From assembly GCA_001570385.1 (NCBI GenBank), contig BBYL01000007.1, forward strand, positions 372,001-436,000: DNA of 64,000 bases, read 5' to 3'. Both the position numbers and the translations under genes were made by a program. Position 1 is the stretch's first letter. Each line of letters starts with the position of its first letter. The notes beneath the pieces are model-generated. The model was not told where the DNA came from. It worked only from the letters and a program-made list of their open reading frames with translations, and made no database searches. This DNA is from Microtetraspora glauca (GTDB taxonomy: Bacteria > Actinomycetota > Actinomycetes > Streptosporangiales > Streptosporangiaceae). Below, piece after piece: positions 1 to 7,692 of this stretch.

Positions 1-1581
1 CGGCTCCTCGGCGGTCTCACGGCCGAGGAGATCGCACGGGCGTTCCTCGTCAGCGAGCAGCGGATCATCCAGCGCATCGCCGGGGCGAAGCGGACGCTGG
101 CCGAGGAGCGGGTGCCGTTCGAGCTGCCGGACGGATCGGAGTTGGCCGAGCGCCTGTCGTCGGTGCTCGAAGTCATCTATCTGATCTTCAACGAGGGATA
201 TTCGGCGACGTCCGGGGATGACCTGATGCGGCCGGGACTCTGCCTCGAAGCGCTGCGGCTGGGCCGGATGCTGGCCGAGCTGGCGCCGCACGAGGCCGAA
301 GTGCACGGGCTGGTCGCGCTGATGGAGATCCAGTCGTCCCGCTCCGCCGCGCGGACCGGGCCCTCGGGTGAGCCCGTCCAACTGCACGAGCAGAACCGGG
401 GGCGCTGGGACCAGTTGCTCATCCGTCGTGGCTTCACCGCGATGCTCCGCGCGCGGGAGGTCGGTGGCACGCCCGGTCCGTACGTGCTGCAGGCGGCGAT
501 CGCCGTGTGCCACGCGCAGGCACGGACCGCCGAGGACACCGACTGGGCGCAGATCGCGGCCCTGTACGAGGCGCTGGCCCGGCTGCTGCCGACACCGATC
601 GTGCAGCTCAACCGGGCGGTGGCGGTCGGGATGGCGCACGGGCCGCAGGAGGGGCTCGCCCTGGTCGACTCGTTGATCGCCGATCCCGCGTTGCGGGACT
701 ACCACCTTCTTCCCGGCGTCCGGGGCGATCTCCTGGTCCGGCTGGGGCGGCACGCGGAGGCGCGGCTGGAGTTCGAGCGGGGCGCGTCTCTCGCCAGGAA
801 CGTCGCCGAGCGCGCCTTCCTGCGGCGTCGTGCGGACGAGATCACCGTCACCGGCTCGCCGGGTGCCACCCTCGGGCAGGCCGCGCGCGACTTCCTGGCA
901 CGCGACGATCTGGACGCCGTGACGATCCGCTCGTACGGGCAGACCCTGCGGCGCATGTGCCTGACATTGGGTGAACACATGCCGCTGGCGTCCCTGACGG
1001 CCGACCAGGTGGCGCGGGTGTTCGCGACGGCCTGGGACGAGGCCGCGGCGAAGACGTGGAACCGGCATCGGTCGGCCGTCCGGTCGTTCGGAGCCTGGGC
1101 GTCCATGGACCTCGCGACGGGCCTTGACCGCCGCGCGGAGACCCGTCCCCGGGCCGAGACGATCGGGTCGGCACAGCTCGACGCGCTGTGGAGCCGTCCC
1201 GACCTGCCTTTGCGCGAGCGGACCCTGTGGCGGCTGTTGCACGAGTCGGCGGCGGCGGTGACGGCCGTGCTGTCCCTGAACGTCGAGCACCTCGACCTGG
1301 ACGACCGCCGGGCCCGCGCGGGCGATGCCTGGGTGAGCTGGCGCTCCGGGACCGCCCGGCTTCTCCCTCACCTGCTGGCGGGCCGGACCCGGGGCCCGCT
1401 GTTCCTCGCCGATCGGCGGCCCGGGCCGTCCCGCATGCCCGCGGCGGCCGACCTGTGCCCGGATACGGGCCGCGGCCGCCTGTCGTACGAACGGGCCGAG
1501 TACCTCTTCAAGCAGGCCACCAAGTCCCTGGACCCGGCGGGCGGCGGCTACACCCTGCGGCAGCTCAAGCCCCGCGCCTGA
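1..1581 (+). CDS. ECF42-like sigma factor (DUF6596) fused to a degenerate tyrosine-recombinase-like domain, 5' end outside window
   Basis: The reading frame is open from base 1, so the true start lies upstream; the GTG at 112 is internal. Bases 1-110 encode a sigma region 4 helix-turn-helix (TAEEIARAFLVSEQRIIQR). This is followed by the helical DUF6596/TPR-like C-terminal domain typical of ECF42 sigma factors (LIFNEGYSATSG, LNRAVAVGMAHGP), which ends near base 842 at the usual end of that family. Without a stop the frame continues into about 245 residues resembling an XerC/D-type recombinase: a core-binding domain (about 870-1110, TIRSYGQTLRRM) and a catalytic-like fold (about 1170-1578). The catalytic Arg box reads HESAAAVTAVLSLNVEHLD instead of a TGLR-type box. 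The His-x-x-Arg box reads YTLRQ, and the protein ends before any Tyr nucleophile. The second half therefore looks inactive as a recombinase. The sigma part would direct RNA polymerase; the role of the tail is unknown. Confidence 0.8.
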   Translation, partial: RLLGGLTAEEIARAFLVSEQRIIQRIAGAKRTLAEERVPFELPDGSELAERLSSVLEVIYLIFNEGYSATSGDDLMRPGLCLEALRLGRMLAELAPHEAEVHGLVALMEIQSSRSAARTGPSGEPVQLHEQNRGRWDQLLIRRGFTAMLRAREVGGTPGPYVLQAAIAVCHAQARTAEDTDWAQIAALYEALARLLPTPIVQLNRAVAVGMAHGPQEGLALVDSLIADPALRDYHLLPGVRGDLLVRLGRHAEARLEFERGASLARNVAERAFLRRRADEITVTGSPGATLGQAARDFLARDDLDAVTIRSYGQTLRRMCLTLGEHMPLASLTADQVARVFATAWDEAAAKTWNRHRSAVRSFGAWASMDLATGLDRRAETRPRAETIGSAQLDALWSRPDLPLRERTLWRLLHESAAAVTAVLSLNVEHLDLDDRRARAGDAWVSWRSGTARLLPHLLAGRTRGPLFLADRRPGPSRMPAAADLCPDTGRGRLSYERAEYLFKQATKSLDPAGGGYTLRQLKPRA

Positions 1582-1758
1582 TCGCCGGTCGGCCGAGGGT
1601 GTGCGTACGACGTTCGAGGTCGGGGAGCGTTCGGGAGCAGACGGCCGGTTCGAGGCGGATCATCGGGCAGGAGGCGCCGCGAATGATCAATTCTGGGCTT
1701 CCGGATTACAAGTACGCCAACTTTCGGCTTTTCGTCCTCCTTGGGAACTGTTGAAACC

Positions 1759-1772
1759 CATAAGATCTACCT
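1759..1772 (+). promoter_or_regulatory. Motif CATAAGATCT-ACCT shared by both sortase-substrate modules
   Basis: CATAAGATCT followed by ACCT lies 65 bases before the start of the first surface-protein gene. The same ten bases, followed by CTACCT, lie 91 bases before the second surface-protein gene at 6666-6681. TAAGAT could serve as a -10 box, but no convincing -35 is visible. It may be a shared operator or promoter. The rest of the 242-base spacer (1582-1823) shows no gene. Confidence 0.4.
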
Positions 1773-1823
1773 TCGGTTTGCTATGGGCTGCATGGGATGC
1801 GGCTTTCGTGATCGGAGCGTGCG

Positions 1824-3272
1824 GTGGATCGCTGGGGAACAGGTCTCCGGAGGACTGTGGCCGCCTCAGTTCTGGGCTTGGCGGGAGCGGCGGCGATCGT
1901 GGTTCCGTCGATGTCCGCGGGCGCGAGCACCGCTGAGCTGGTCGTCGACTACGCCTGTACCGGTGGAGTCGCGGGGACGGGCTCGGGCGTGGTGAATCTC
2001 CGCACGAAAGTCACCATTCCCACGACGCTGAACGTCGGCGACCCGCTCAACATCGGGTGGGACCTCAATTACAAGGACGTGACCAGGTTCGGAGCACCCG
2101 CCTTGCTGCCCAACGGCGGCAAGATCGAGGTGACCGGCAACGTCCAGCTCTCGGGAGCATGGGAAGGCGTGCTCAAGCCGATGGGCAACGTGGACCAGGA
2201 GGCGCCGCTGGTGAAGGGCAGCCCCCTGAAGCTCCCCGAGGGAATCTCCGATTTCGCGCACACGGACCGAGTCGGCGTGGTCAAGGTCACGCCCCGCAAG
2301 CTCTTCGTGGACTTCCGGCCGCCGGCGTCCGAGATCATGGTCAACGACGACGATCCGGGGATCACGTACAGCGCTGACTGGGACGATCACAACGACCAAC
2401 TGAGCCAGAACAACGACTACCACCTGGACCTGCACCGGACGACGAAGGCCGGCGCCTGGGCCAGTTACACCTTCACCGGAACCGGGGTCGAGTACGTCGC
2501 CCAGAAAGACCAGCGTGCGGGGCCGGTGGACATTTTCATCGACGGCGTCGCGGGCACCCCGCCGAGGATCGACCCCTCGAAGAACGACGACGGCACGCAG
2601 GTGAACGACGCCAACAAGGGCGGGCAGACCCTGTGGCGTTTCCGCGGGCTCCCATACGGCCAGCACACCATTACGGTCACCAACGTCGAAGACGGCAAGT
2701 GGGGGCAGCTCGACGCCTTCCGTGTGATCACCAGAGAGCTGGTCAACCCGCCGAAGGAATATCGCGCCGAGTGCAACCTCGTCAGCGCACCCGTGTCGGT
2801 GAACGTCAATATCGGCGAGGGCGGAACCGCCCCGACATCGCCGGGCGGCTCGCAGTCGGCGGATCCCTCGGACAGTGGCAACCCCTCGGGGAGTCCCTCG
2901 ACGAGTCCCTCGGCCACCGCGTCGGGCTCGACGACTCCGACGCCCGGGAACAGCTCGTCTCCGCCCACGACGGGCAACGGCTCCACCTCCACTCCGACGG
3001 ACAGCAAGCTGACGAGCGTCGTCGTTCTGGGCAGTCCGACGCCGACGGCGACGACGACGATCACGTTGCCGGCCACGACGCCGACCGCGGCGCAGGTGAA
3101 GGTCACACCGAAGGGTGGGGCCCAGACCGGAGAGGCTCCGGAGACCTCGCGTGCCTCCGCCGCACTGCTCATCGGCTCCGGCGGCGCCATGGTGATCGGC
3201 GGAGTTTTCAGCGGAATCGTGCTTCTGCGCAGGCGGGCGGCACATGCCAATGACCGGTCGCGGACGGTTTGA
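1824..3272 (+). CDS. Secreted, wall-anchored protein with nested carbohydrate-binding-like domain and non-canonical sorting signal
   Basis: A 482-residue exported protein. The GTG start has GGAG six bases upstream. A signal peptide occupies about residues 1-35. A beta-sandwich domain begins with VDYAC (Cys45) and appears to close with YRAEC (Cys317). Between them, about residues 178-303, sits a second galactose-binding-like module (SYTFTGTGVEYVAQ, GQHTITVTNVEDGKWG). The outer domain shares the FGAP..[L/I]P.G signature with the protein at 6757. A Ser/Thr/Pro-rich linker follows (about 333-420). The C-terminus has QVKVTPKGGAQTGE (424-437), a membrane helix (446-468) and RRR, which is the layout of a sortase signal but without LPXTG. 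The class F sortase gene starts 14 bases downstream, so it is the likely anchoring enzyme. Ligand unknown. Confidence 0.8.
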   Translation: MDRWGTGLRRTVAASVLGLAGAAAIVVPSMSAGASTAELVVDYACTGGVAGTGSGVVNLRTKVTIPTTLNVGDPLNIGWDLNYKDVTRFGAPALLPNGGKIEVTGNVQLSGAWEGVLKPMGNVDQEAPLVKGSPLKLPEGISDFAHTDRVGVVKVTPRKLFVDFRPPASEIMVNDDDPGITYSADWDDHNDQLSQNNDYHLDLHRTTKAGAWASYTFTGTGVEYVAQKDQRAGPVDIFIDGVAGTPPRIDPSKNDDGTQVNDANKGGQTLWRFRGLPYGQHTITVTNVEDGKWGQLDAFRVITRELVNPPKEYRAECNLVSAPVSVNVNIGEGGTAPTSPGGSQSADPSDSGNPSGSPSTSPSATASGSTTPTPGNSSSPPTTGNGSTSTPTDSKLTSVVVLGSPTPTATTTITLPATTPTAAQVKVTPKGGAQTGEAPETSRASAALLIGSGGAMVIGGVFSGIVLLRRRAAHANDRSRTV

Positions 3273-3286
3273 GGGGACTGACGGAG

Positions 3287-4411
3287 ATGAACTCGACTCC
3301 TGACGCGCACGACGACAAGCCCCAGCCCGGCGACGGACCCGCCGGTACGGCCGCGCCCGACGGTGCCACCTCGCCCGTTACCGGGCAGGCCCCCGCGGAG
3401 CAGCCGGGCACGGCCGCCGGTTCCTCCGGCGATACGGGCACGGCCGGGGGCAGCGCCCAGGTCGCCCCCGGGCAGCCTTCTCCCGGGCAGGTCCCCGCAG
3501 GTCAGGTCCCGCCGGCGCAGGTCGCCCCGCAGGTCGGCGGGGTGCCCGGCGTACCGGTTCAGATGGGGGCTGTCCCAGCCGCTCCGGTCGCTCCGGTCGC
3601 TCCGGTCGTGAAGACGCGCAAGCCGCTGCCTCAGCCTGTTCTCGCCACGCTGCTGGTGGGCGGGTCGTTCGGCGGTATCGCGGCCATCATGGCGGGGCTG
3701 CTCGCCGTACTGTCGCCCGCGCCGGAGGACGTCCAGGGGAGCAAGCCGGTCCCCGGCGGCGAGGTGGCACTTCAGGGAGCGGGCACGTTCCTTCCGCCGA
3801 CCGTGGGGCCCGGCGGTCCGGGCACGGCCCTGACGGCCGCCGCGCCGACCGCGCCTCCGCCGCTTCCCGCGCTCCAGCCGCTGCCCCCGTTGACGATCAC
3901 GACGGCGCCCGCGTCGGCTGCCTCGACCAAGGTCAAGAAGGCGGCCTCCGCCAAGCCGGTCAAGATTCGCATCCCGGCGATCGGCGTCTACGCCACCGTC
4001 GGTTCTGTCGGGGTGGCGAAGTCGGGCGAGATCGGGACGCCGCCGCTGAGCCGTCCCAGCCTCGCGGCGTGGTATCGGCTCGGACCGGCGCCCGGCGAAC
4101 TGGGCCCGGCCGTGATCCTCGGCCACGTGAACACCCGTACCGGCTCCGCCGTCTTCAACCGGCTCCGCGAGCTGAAGCGCGGCAACAAGATCGAGGTTCG
4201 CCGGGCCGACGGCAAGAGCGCGATCTTCACGGTCGACGGTGTCGAGCAGGTGGGCAAGACGACGTTTCCGACGAACCGTGTCTACGGCAACGTCTCCACC
4301 GCCGCGCTCCGGCTGATCACGTGTGGTGGCGCCTACAACGCCAAGAACCACAGCTACACGGACAACATCGTGGTGTACGCGACCATGACCGGCACCCGCA
4401 ACGCGAAGTAG
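3287..4411 (+). CDS. Class F sortase (module 1)
   Basis: A 374-residue membrane transpeptidase predicted to attach the upstream surface protein to the cell wall. The chosen ATG has GAGGGG ten bases upstream; a TTG at 3269 overlapping the previous stop is less likely. Residues 1-118 are Pro/Ala/Gly/Gln-rich and probably disordered or cytoplasmic, including an APVAPVAPV repeat. A membrane helix spans about 119-143, and a second low-complexity linker runs to about 220. The sortase beta-barrel follows, with catalytic His280 (ILGHVN) and Cys346 (LITCGG). Where the general sortase Arg is expected the sequence reads SYTDN. It is about 80 residues longer than its paralog at 7693, mostly from the N-terminal extension. 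The operon ends here; the next gene is convergent. Confidence 0.88.
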   Translation: MNSTPDAHDDKPQPGDGPAGTAAPDGATSPVTGQAPAEQPGTAAGSSGDTGTAGGSAQVAPGQPSPGQVPAGQVPPAQVAPQVGGVPGVPVQMGAVPAAPVAPVAPVVKTRKPLPQPVLATLLVGGSFGGIAAIMAGLLAVLSPAPEDVQGSKPVPGGEVALQGAGTFLPPTVGPGGPGTALTAAAPTAPPPLPALQPLPPLTITTAPASAASTKVKKAASAKPVKIRIPAIGVYATVGSVGVAKSGEIGTPPLSRPSLAAWYRLGPAPGELGPAVILGHVNTRTGSAVFNRLRELKRGNKIEVRRADGKSAIFTVDGVEQVGKTTFPTNRVYGNVSTAALRLITCGGAYNAKNHSYTDNIVVYATMTGTRNAK

Positions 4412-4620
4412 CCGGTGGGGGACTCCGGGACGTCCCACTGGCCTCGGGCGGCGAGGGTTCCCGCTCGCAAGGCGGCGGACGAACCTACCGCCGCCGCAGC
4501 GAGGCCGTCATCGGTGTTCCGGTCACGGACCTCGCGGCTACGGGTGGCATCGGTGGGTGCCGCGGGTGTCGGCGAAAGCCGCACGTGTGGCGAACCAAGG
4601 TTGGTTCTCGCAGGCGCTGA

Positions 4621-6150
4621 TCAGCCGCGGTGTAGCACCACATAGCCTTCGCTTTTGAAGACAACCTGGTAGCCGAGGCCGATCAGCTCGTCCACCCGCT
4701 CTTGCTGTCTCGTCGGCGAGCCCCACGGAAATGCGCCCCGGACGGCGTCGGCCACGATCCATGGGGCCTTGGGGGGTTTGTCCTCCCACAGCAGGACCGT
4801 CGTCCGGGCGGACAGATGCGGTCCGACGTGGTTGACGGCCTCGACGACCACCCCGGACGGGACGGCCGCGACCGCCTGCTCCGCGGCGGCCACGTCGGGA
4901 TGCTTTTCGTAGAAGTCCGGCCTGATGAGCTGGTCGAACGGGAACCGGGGCACCAGCGTGAGCGAGATCGCGCAGGCGCCTGCCGCCCACATCAGTGACG
5001 CGGTGCGCTCGCTGAGGTCGGGCCGGCGGCGCCGTGACCAGCGGATCAGCCTGGAGGCCCCGTCGACACCGGCGCACAACAGAATGATCACCGTGAAGGC
5101 GCTGTGATGAAAGTCGGTGACCCACCAGTGTGCGCGGTCCGACAGCATGCGCTCCAGGAGGTGTGGCAGTGCCATCAGCATCAGCGGCGAGAACAGGCAG
5201 GTCAGCAGGGCGGGCCACAGCAGGAACGCCAGCGTGTCGACCTTGATCTGAGGGCTGAAGAAGGTGCCGAGGACGCTGAGCGGATCGGTGAGCGCCTTGA
5301 CGGCCACGGCCGACACGCTGCTGCCGAGCTGACTGTAGGCCCAATACATGCCGGGGTCGCCGCCGACGGACGGTATGAAGATGCTGCGGGCGAAGCCGGT
5401 GTAGAGCATGCCGATGCCCATGTACATGATCCCGGTGTGGCGCCGCCCCTGTAGTGCGACGTATCCGCCGAAACCAACGACCATGAGCCCCATGTCCTCT
5501 TTGACCAGGAGCAGTGCGGCTGCGGCAAGCGCGGTGGTTGTGTATCTGCCCGCGCTGAACCGTTCGATCATGACGGCGGTGAGCAGTGGGGCGAAGGCGA
5601 CCTCGTGGAAGTCGAAGTTCACCGCCTGGGCGACGGGCCAGGAGACGGCGTAGGCGACGACGACGAGATAGGCGGGGCCGGTGCCGAGCACGCGCCGGGT
5701 GAACAGCCACAGGGGCGGTATCGCCAGCGCGAACAGAACGGCCTGAGCCACGATGAGGGTCTCGGGTCCGTCATGCAGCCAGTACAGCGGGGCCAGGACC
5801 GCCAGGATGGGTGAGAAGTGCTCGCCCAGTTGCACGAAATCCATGCCCCGGTCGAGCGTCTCCCCGCGTAGTGGGCTCGTCGGAGCGCTGAACGAGGCGA
5901 ATCCCCGCACCATCTGGTCGAACAGCGTCAGGTCCATGCTGGTCGCCCGGTACATGTAGAACCTGACCAGCCCCAGAAGGCAGTAGACACCGGTGGCGGC
6001 GAGGACGACGGCTGTCAGGGCGATCACGTTCCGAGAGCGTGTCGTCGGCGAAAGCGCTGCGGCGACGGCTTGTAGGGCTCCAGTTCGGCGACGCTGAGAG
6101 GTTCCGGCTTCCTGCGCCGTGCGCTCTGTGGCACTGGGCGATAAGCCCAT
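4621..6150 (-). CDS. DUF2079 family polytopic membrane protein
   Basis: A 509-residue integral membrane protein of the DUF2079 family, which is distantly related to GT-C type glycosyltransferases; no substrate is known. The frame is open 444 bases further upstream, but the ATG at 6150 is preceded by AGGGAGG about eight bases away, so the shorter form is preferred. Residues 1-45 are polar. About nine to ten hydrophobic segments follow, with a luminal region carrying RGMDFVQLGEHFSPI and NFDFHEVAF, where acidic and His residues are conserved in the family. The soluble C-terminus ends YQVVFKSEGYVVLHRG, typical of DUF2079. It sits between two sortase-substrate modules and is transcribed against them, so a role in envelope glycan modification is possible but only inferred. 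Confidence 0.8.
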   Translation of the reverse strand: MGLSPSATERTAQEAGTSQRRRTGALQAVAAALSPTTRSRNVIALTAVVLAATGVYCLLGLVRFYMYRATSMDLTLFDQMVRGFASFSAPTSPLRGETLDRGMDFVQLGEHFSPILAVLAPLYWLHDGPETLIVAQAVLFALAIPPLWLFTRRVLGTGPAYLVVVAYAVSWPVAQAVNFDFHEVAFAPLLTAVMIERFSAGRYTTTALAAAALLLVKEDMGLMVVGFGGYVALQGRRHTGIMYMGIGMLYTGFARSIFIPSVGGDPGMYWAYSQLGSSVSAVAVKALTDPLSVLGTFFSPQIKVDTLAFLLWPALLTCLFSPLMLMALPHLLERMLSDRAHWWVTDFHHSAFTVIILLCAGVDGASRLIRWSRRRRPDLSERTASLMWAAGACAISLTLVPRFPFDQLIRPDFYEKHPDVAAAEQAVAAVPSGVVVEAVNHVGPHLSARTTVLLWEDKPPKAPWIVADAVRGAFPWGSPTRQQERVDELIGLGYQVVFKSEGYVVLHRG

Positions 6151-6376
6151 GTGTGATCCTCCCTGCGGCGCTCGATACAGAAAGCTGCCGCGGGGTGGAG
6201 CCGACGGCGGTGATGCACGGTCGAGGCCGACGGCACCCGTTCCGTGAGGCCGATCAAAGCTAGCACCTTGGATATCGCCGCGAAAGCGAGAAATCGGATG
6301 CCTGGTTGGGAAACAGCGAATCGAGTCCACGCCCGTGACCCCGTCCTTCAGAGGGTCGGTGGCGTGGGCGAGGCTG

Positions 6377-6577
6377 TCACTTCCGGAGCGCTGATGGTGT
6401 GGGCGATCTCGTTGTCGCCATGACGAAGCCACCTTGATCGAGCCGCACAACTTCGACGGGGCCCACCTCGGCCACCCACAGATCCGGCTGTGCGTGTACC
6501 CATGCCCAGCGGGCCCGAGTAGGGAGCTGATGTAGCGGGGCCACCAGGTGGTTTCGCATCGCGAGGACGACATGCTG
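6377..6577 (-). pseudogene. Remnant of a second DUF2079 gene (C-terminal fragment)
   Basis: The minus strand encodes QHVVLAMRNHLVAPLHQL and later WVAEVG and VVRLDQGGFVMATTRS before a stop. This lines up with the end of the intact neighbour: GVVVEAVNHVGPHL, then PWIVADAV, then VFKSEGYVVLHRG. The frame is interrupted upstream by TAG at 6578-6580, and no start or ribosome-binding site fits. The segment between the last two blocks is shorter than in the neighbour. I read it as the tail of a decayed tandem duplicate. The annotation rests on my own alignment of short blocks. The rest of the 606-base spacer (6151-6756) holds only the promoter regions of the flanking divergent genes. Confidence 0.5.
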
Positions 6578-6665
6578 CTACGCAGCACCGGCAAGTGAGC
6601 CGTGTCTCGCGATAGGGTTCCTTGACCGTGTTTCCCTACAAATGGGGCGATTCCCAGGGAGAGTT

Positions 6666-6681
6666 CATAAGATCTCTACCT
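6666..6681 (+). promoter_or_regulatory. Second copy of the CATAAGATCT motif
   Basis: CATAAGATCT followed by CTACCT, matching the copy at 1759-1772. It lies 91 bases before the GTG of the second surface-protein gene. The element contains the palindrome AGATCT. Its presence before both sortase-substrate pairs suggests common control. Confidence 0.4.
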
Positions 6682-6756
6682 AACTGAGACGCTAGACCGG
6701 GATTCTGGTACGTCTGGTAAAGCCGCGACCGAAACCGACCCACGGGAGTGAAGGAA

Positions 6757-7683
6757 GTGCTGAAGTCAAAGGCACGGCGTCGTATCGCCACGAAAGCCGC
6801 CGCCGGAGTAGCCAGCGCAGCCGTCCTCGTCGGCGCCCTCTCGGCCGTCAGTGCGCTCGCGGACAGCAAGCCGGTGACGTACAAATGCACCCCGAAGACG
6901 GGGGAAGCCGACGCCGTCACCCATGACTTCACCGTCAGCCTGACGTCATCGGTGGCGACCGCGACCGTCGGAACGCAGTTCCTCGCCACGTTGAGCATCA
7001 CCCCCGGCACCACATCCACATCCGAGTTCGGGGCTCCGGAGGAGATCCCAGCAGGCGCGTGGATCCAGGTGCAACCCTCGGTCGTGGCCTCGGTGAGCCC
7101 GGCTACGGGGATCGTGGCGATGTCCACGCCCTCGCCCTCCACATCGGTGACCGCAACGGTGGAGAAGGGGGCGACCTTCGGACCGCTACCCGCGGCGACG
7201 GTGACCATCACACCGTCCACGGGTGCCTCATCGATCGTCCTCACCGCCAGGGACTTCAAGCTGAACGTGCTGAAGGCCGGCGCGGCGGGCACCGCAGCTA
7301 CCTCGGAGCTGCTCTACAGCTGTGCGATCGCGACGACGGATGGAGCCAAGTCGGCGCCGGCCGTGGCGACGATCGCGGTGGTGACCGCCAGCGCGAGCGC
7401 GTCGTCCAGCTCGTCGACGTCGACGACGCCGACGCCGACTCCGTCCACGTCGGCGTCGAGCCCCACGCCGTTGCCGACGCACACCGTCTACAAGACCGTG
7501 ACGGCGAAGCCGTCCAAGGACACCCAGGTCAAGAAGACGCCCGGAGGCGGCGCCGCGACCGGAGGAGGCGCGGACGCGGGACCGGACGGGCGGATGTTCG
7601 TGCTCACGGGAACCGCGCTGGTCCTGGCGGCGGCCACCGGCGGACTCATGCTGCGCTCCCGGCGTCGTGCCGCGCAGCGGTGA
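6757..7683 (+). CDS. Secreted, wall-anchored protein with non-canonical sorting signal (module 2 substrate)
   Basis: A 308-residue exported protein. The GTG at 6757 has GGGAG eight bases upstream and is preferred over the in-frame GTG at 6748. A basic N-terminus and hydrophobic core (about 1-36) form the signal peptide. One beta-rich domain begins VTYKC (Cys44) and ends LLYSC (Cys189), suggesting a disulfide. Its EFGAPEEIPAG block matches RFGAPALLPNG in the protein at 1824, so the two are paralogs; this one lacks the inserted binding module. A Ser/Thr/Pro linker spans about 211-250. The end carries QVKKTPGGGAATGG (257-270), a membrane helix (280-299) and basic residues, which is a sorting-signal layout without LPXTG. 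A class F sortase follows after nine bases. Confidence 0.78.
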   Translation: MLKSKARRRIATKAAAGVASAAVLVGALSAVSALADSKPVTYKCTPKTGEADAVTHDFTVSLTSSVATATVGTQFLATLSITPGTTSTSEFGAPEEIPAGAWIQVQPSVVASVSPATGIVAMSTPSPSTSVTATVEKGATFGPLPAATVTITPSTGASSIVLTARDFKLNVLKAGAAGTAATSELLYSCAIATTDGAKSAPAVATIAVVTASASASSSSSTSTTPTPTPSTSASSPTPLPTHTVYKTVTAKPSKDTQVKKTPGGGAATGGGADAGPDGRMFVLTGTALVLAAATGGLMLRSRRRAAQR

Positions 7684-7692
7684 GGTGCGGCA

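Noticed and set aside
1170..1581. Active integrase or mobile-element boundary at the left edge
   Set aside because: Catalytic residues are missing, the domain is fused to a sigma factor, and no attachment repeats or other mobile genes are nearby. No insertion sequences were found in the window.
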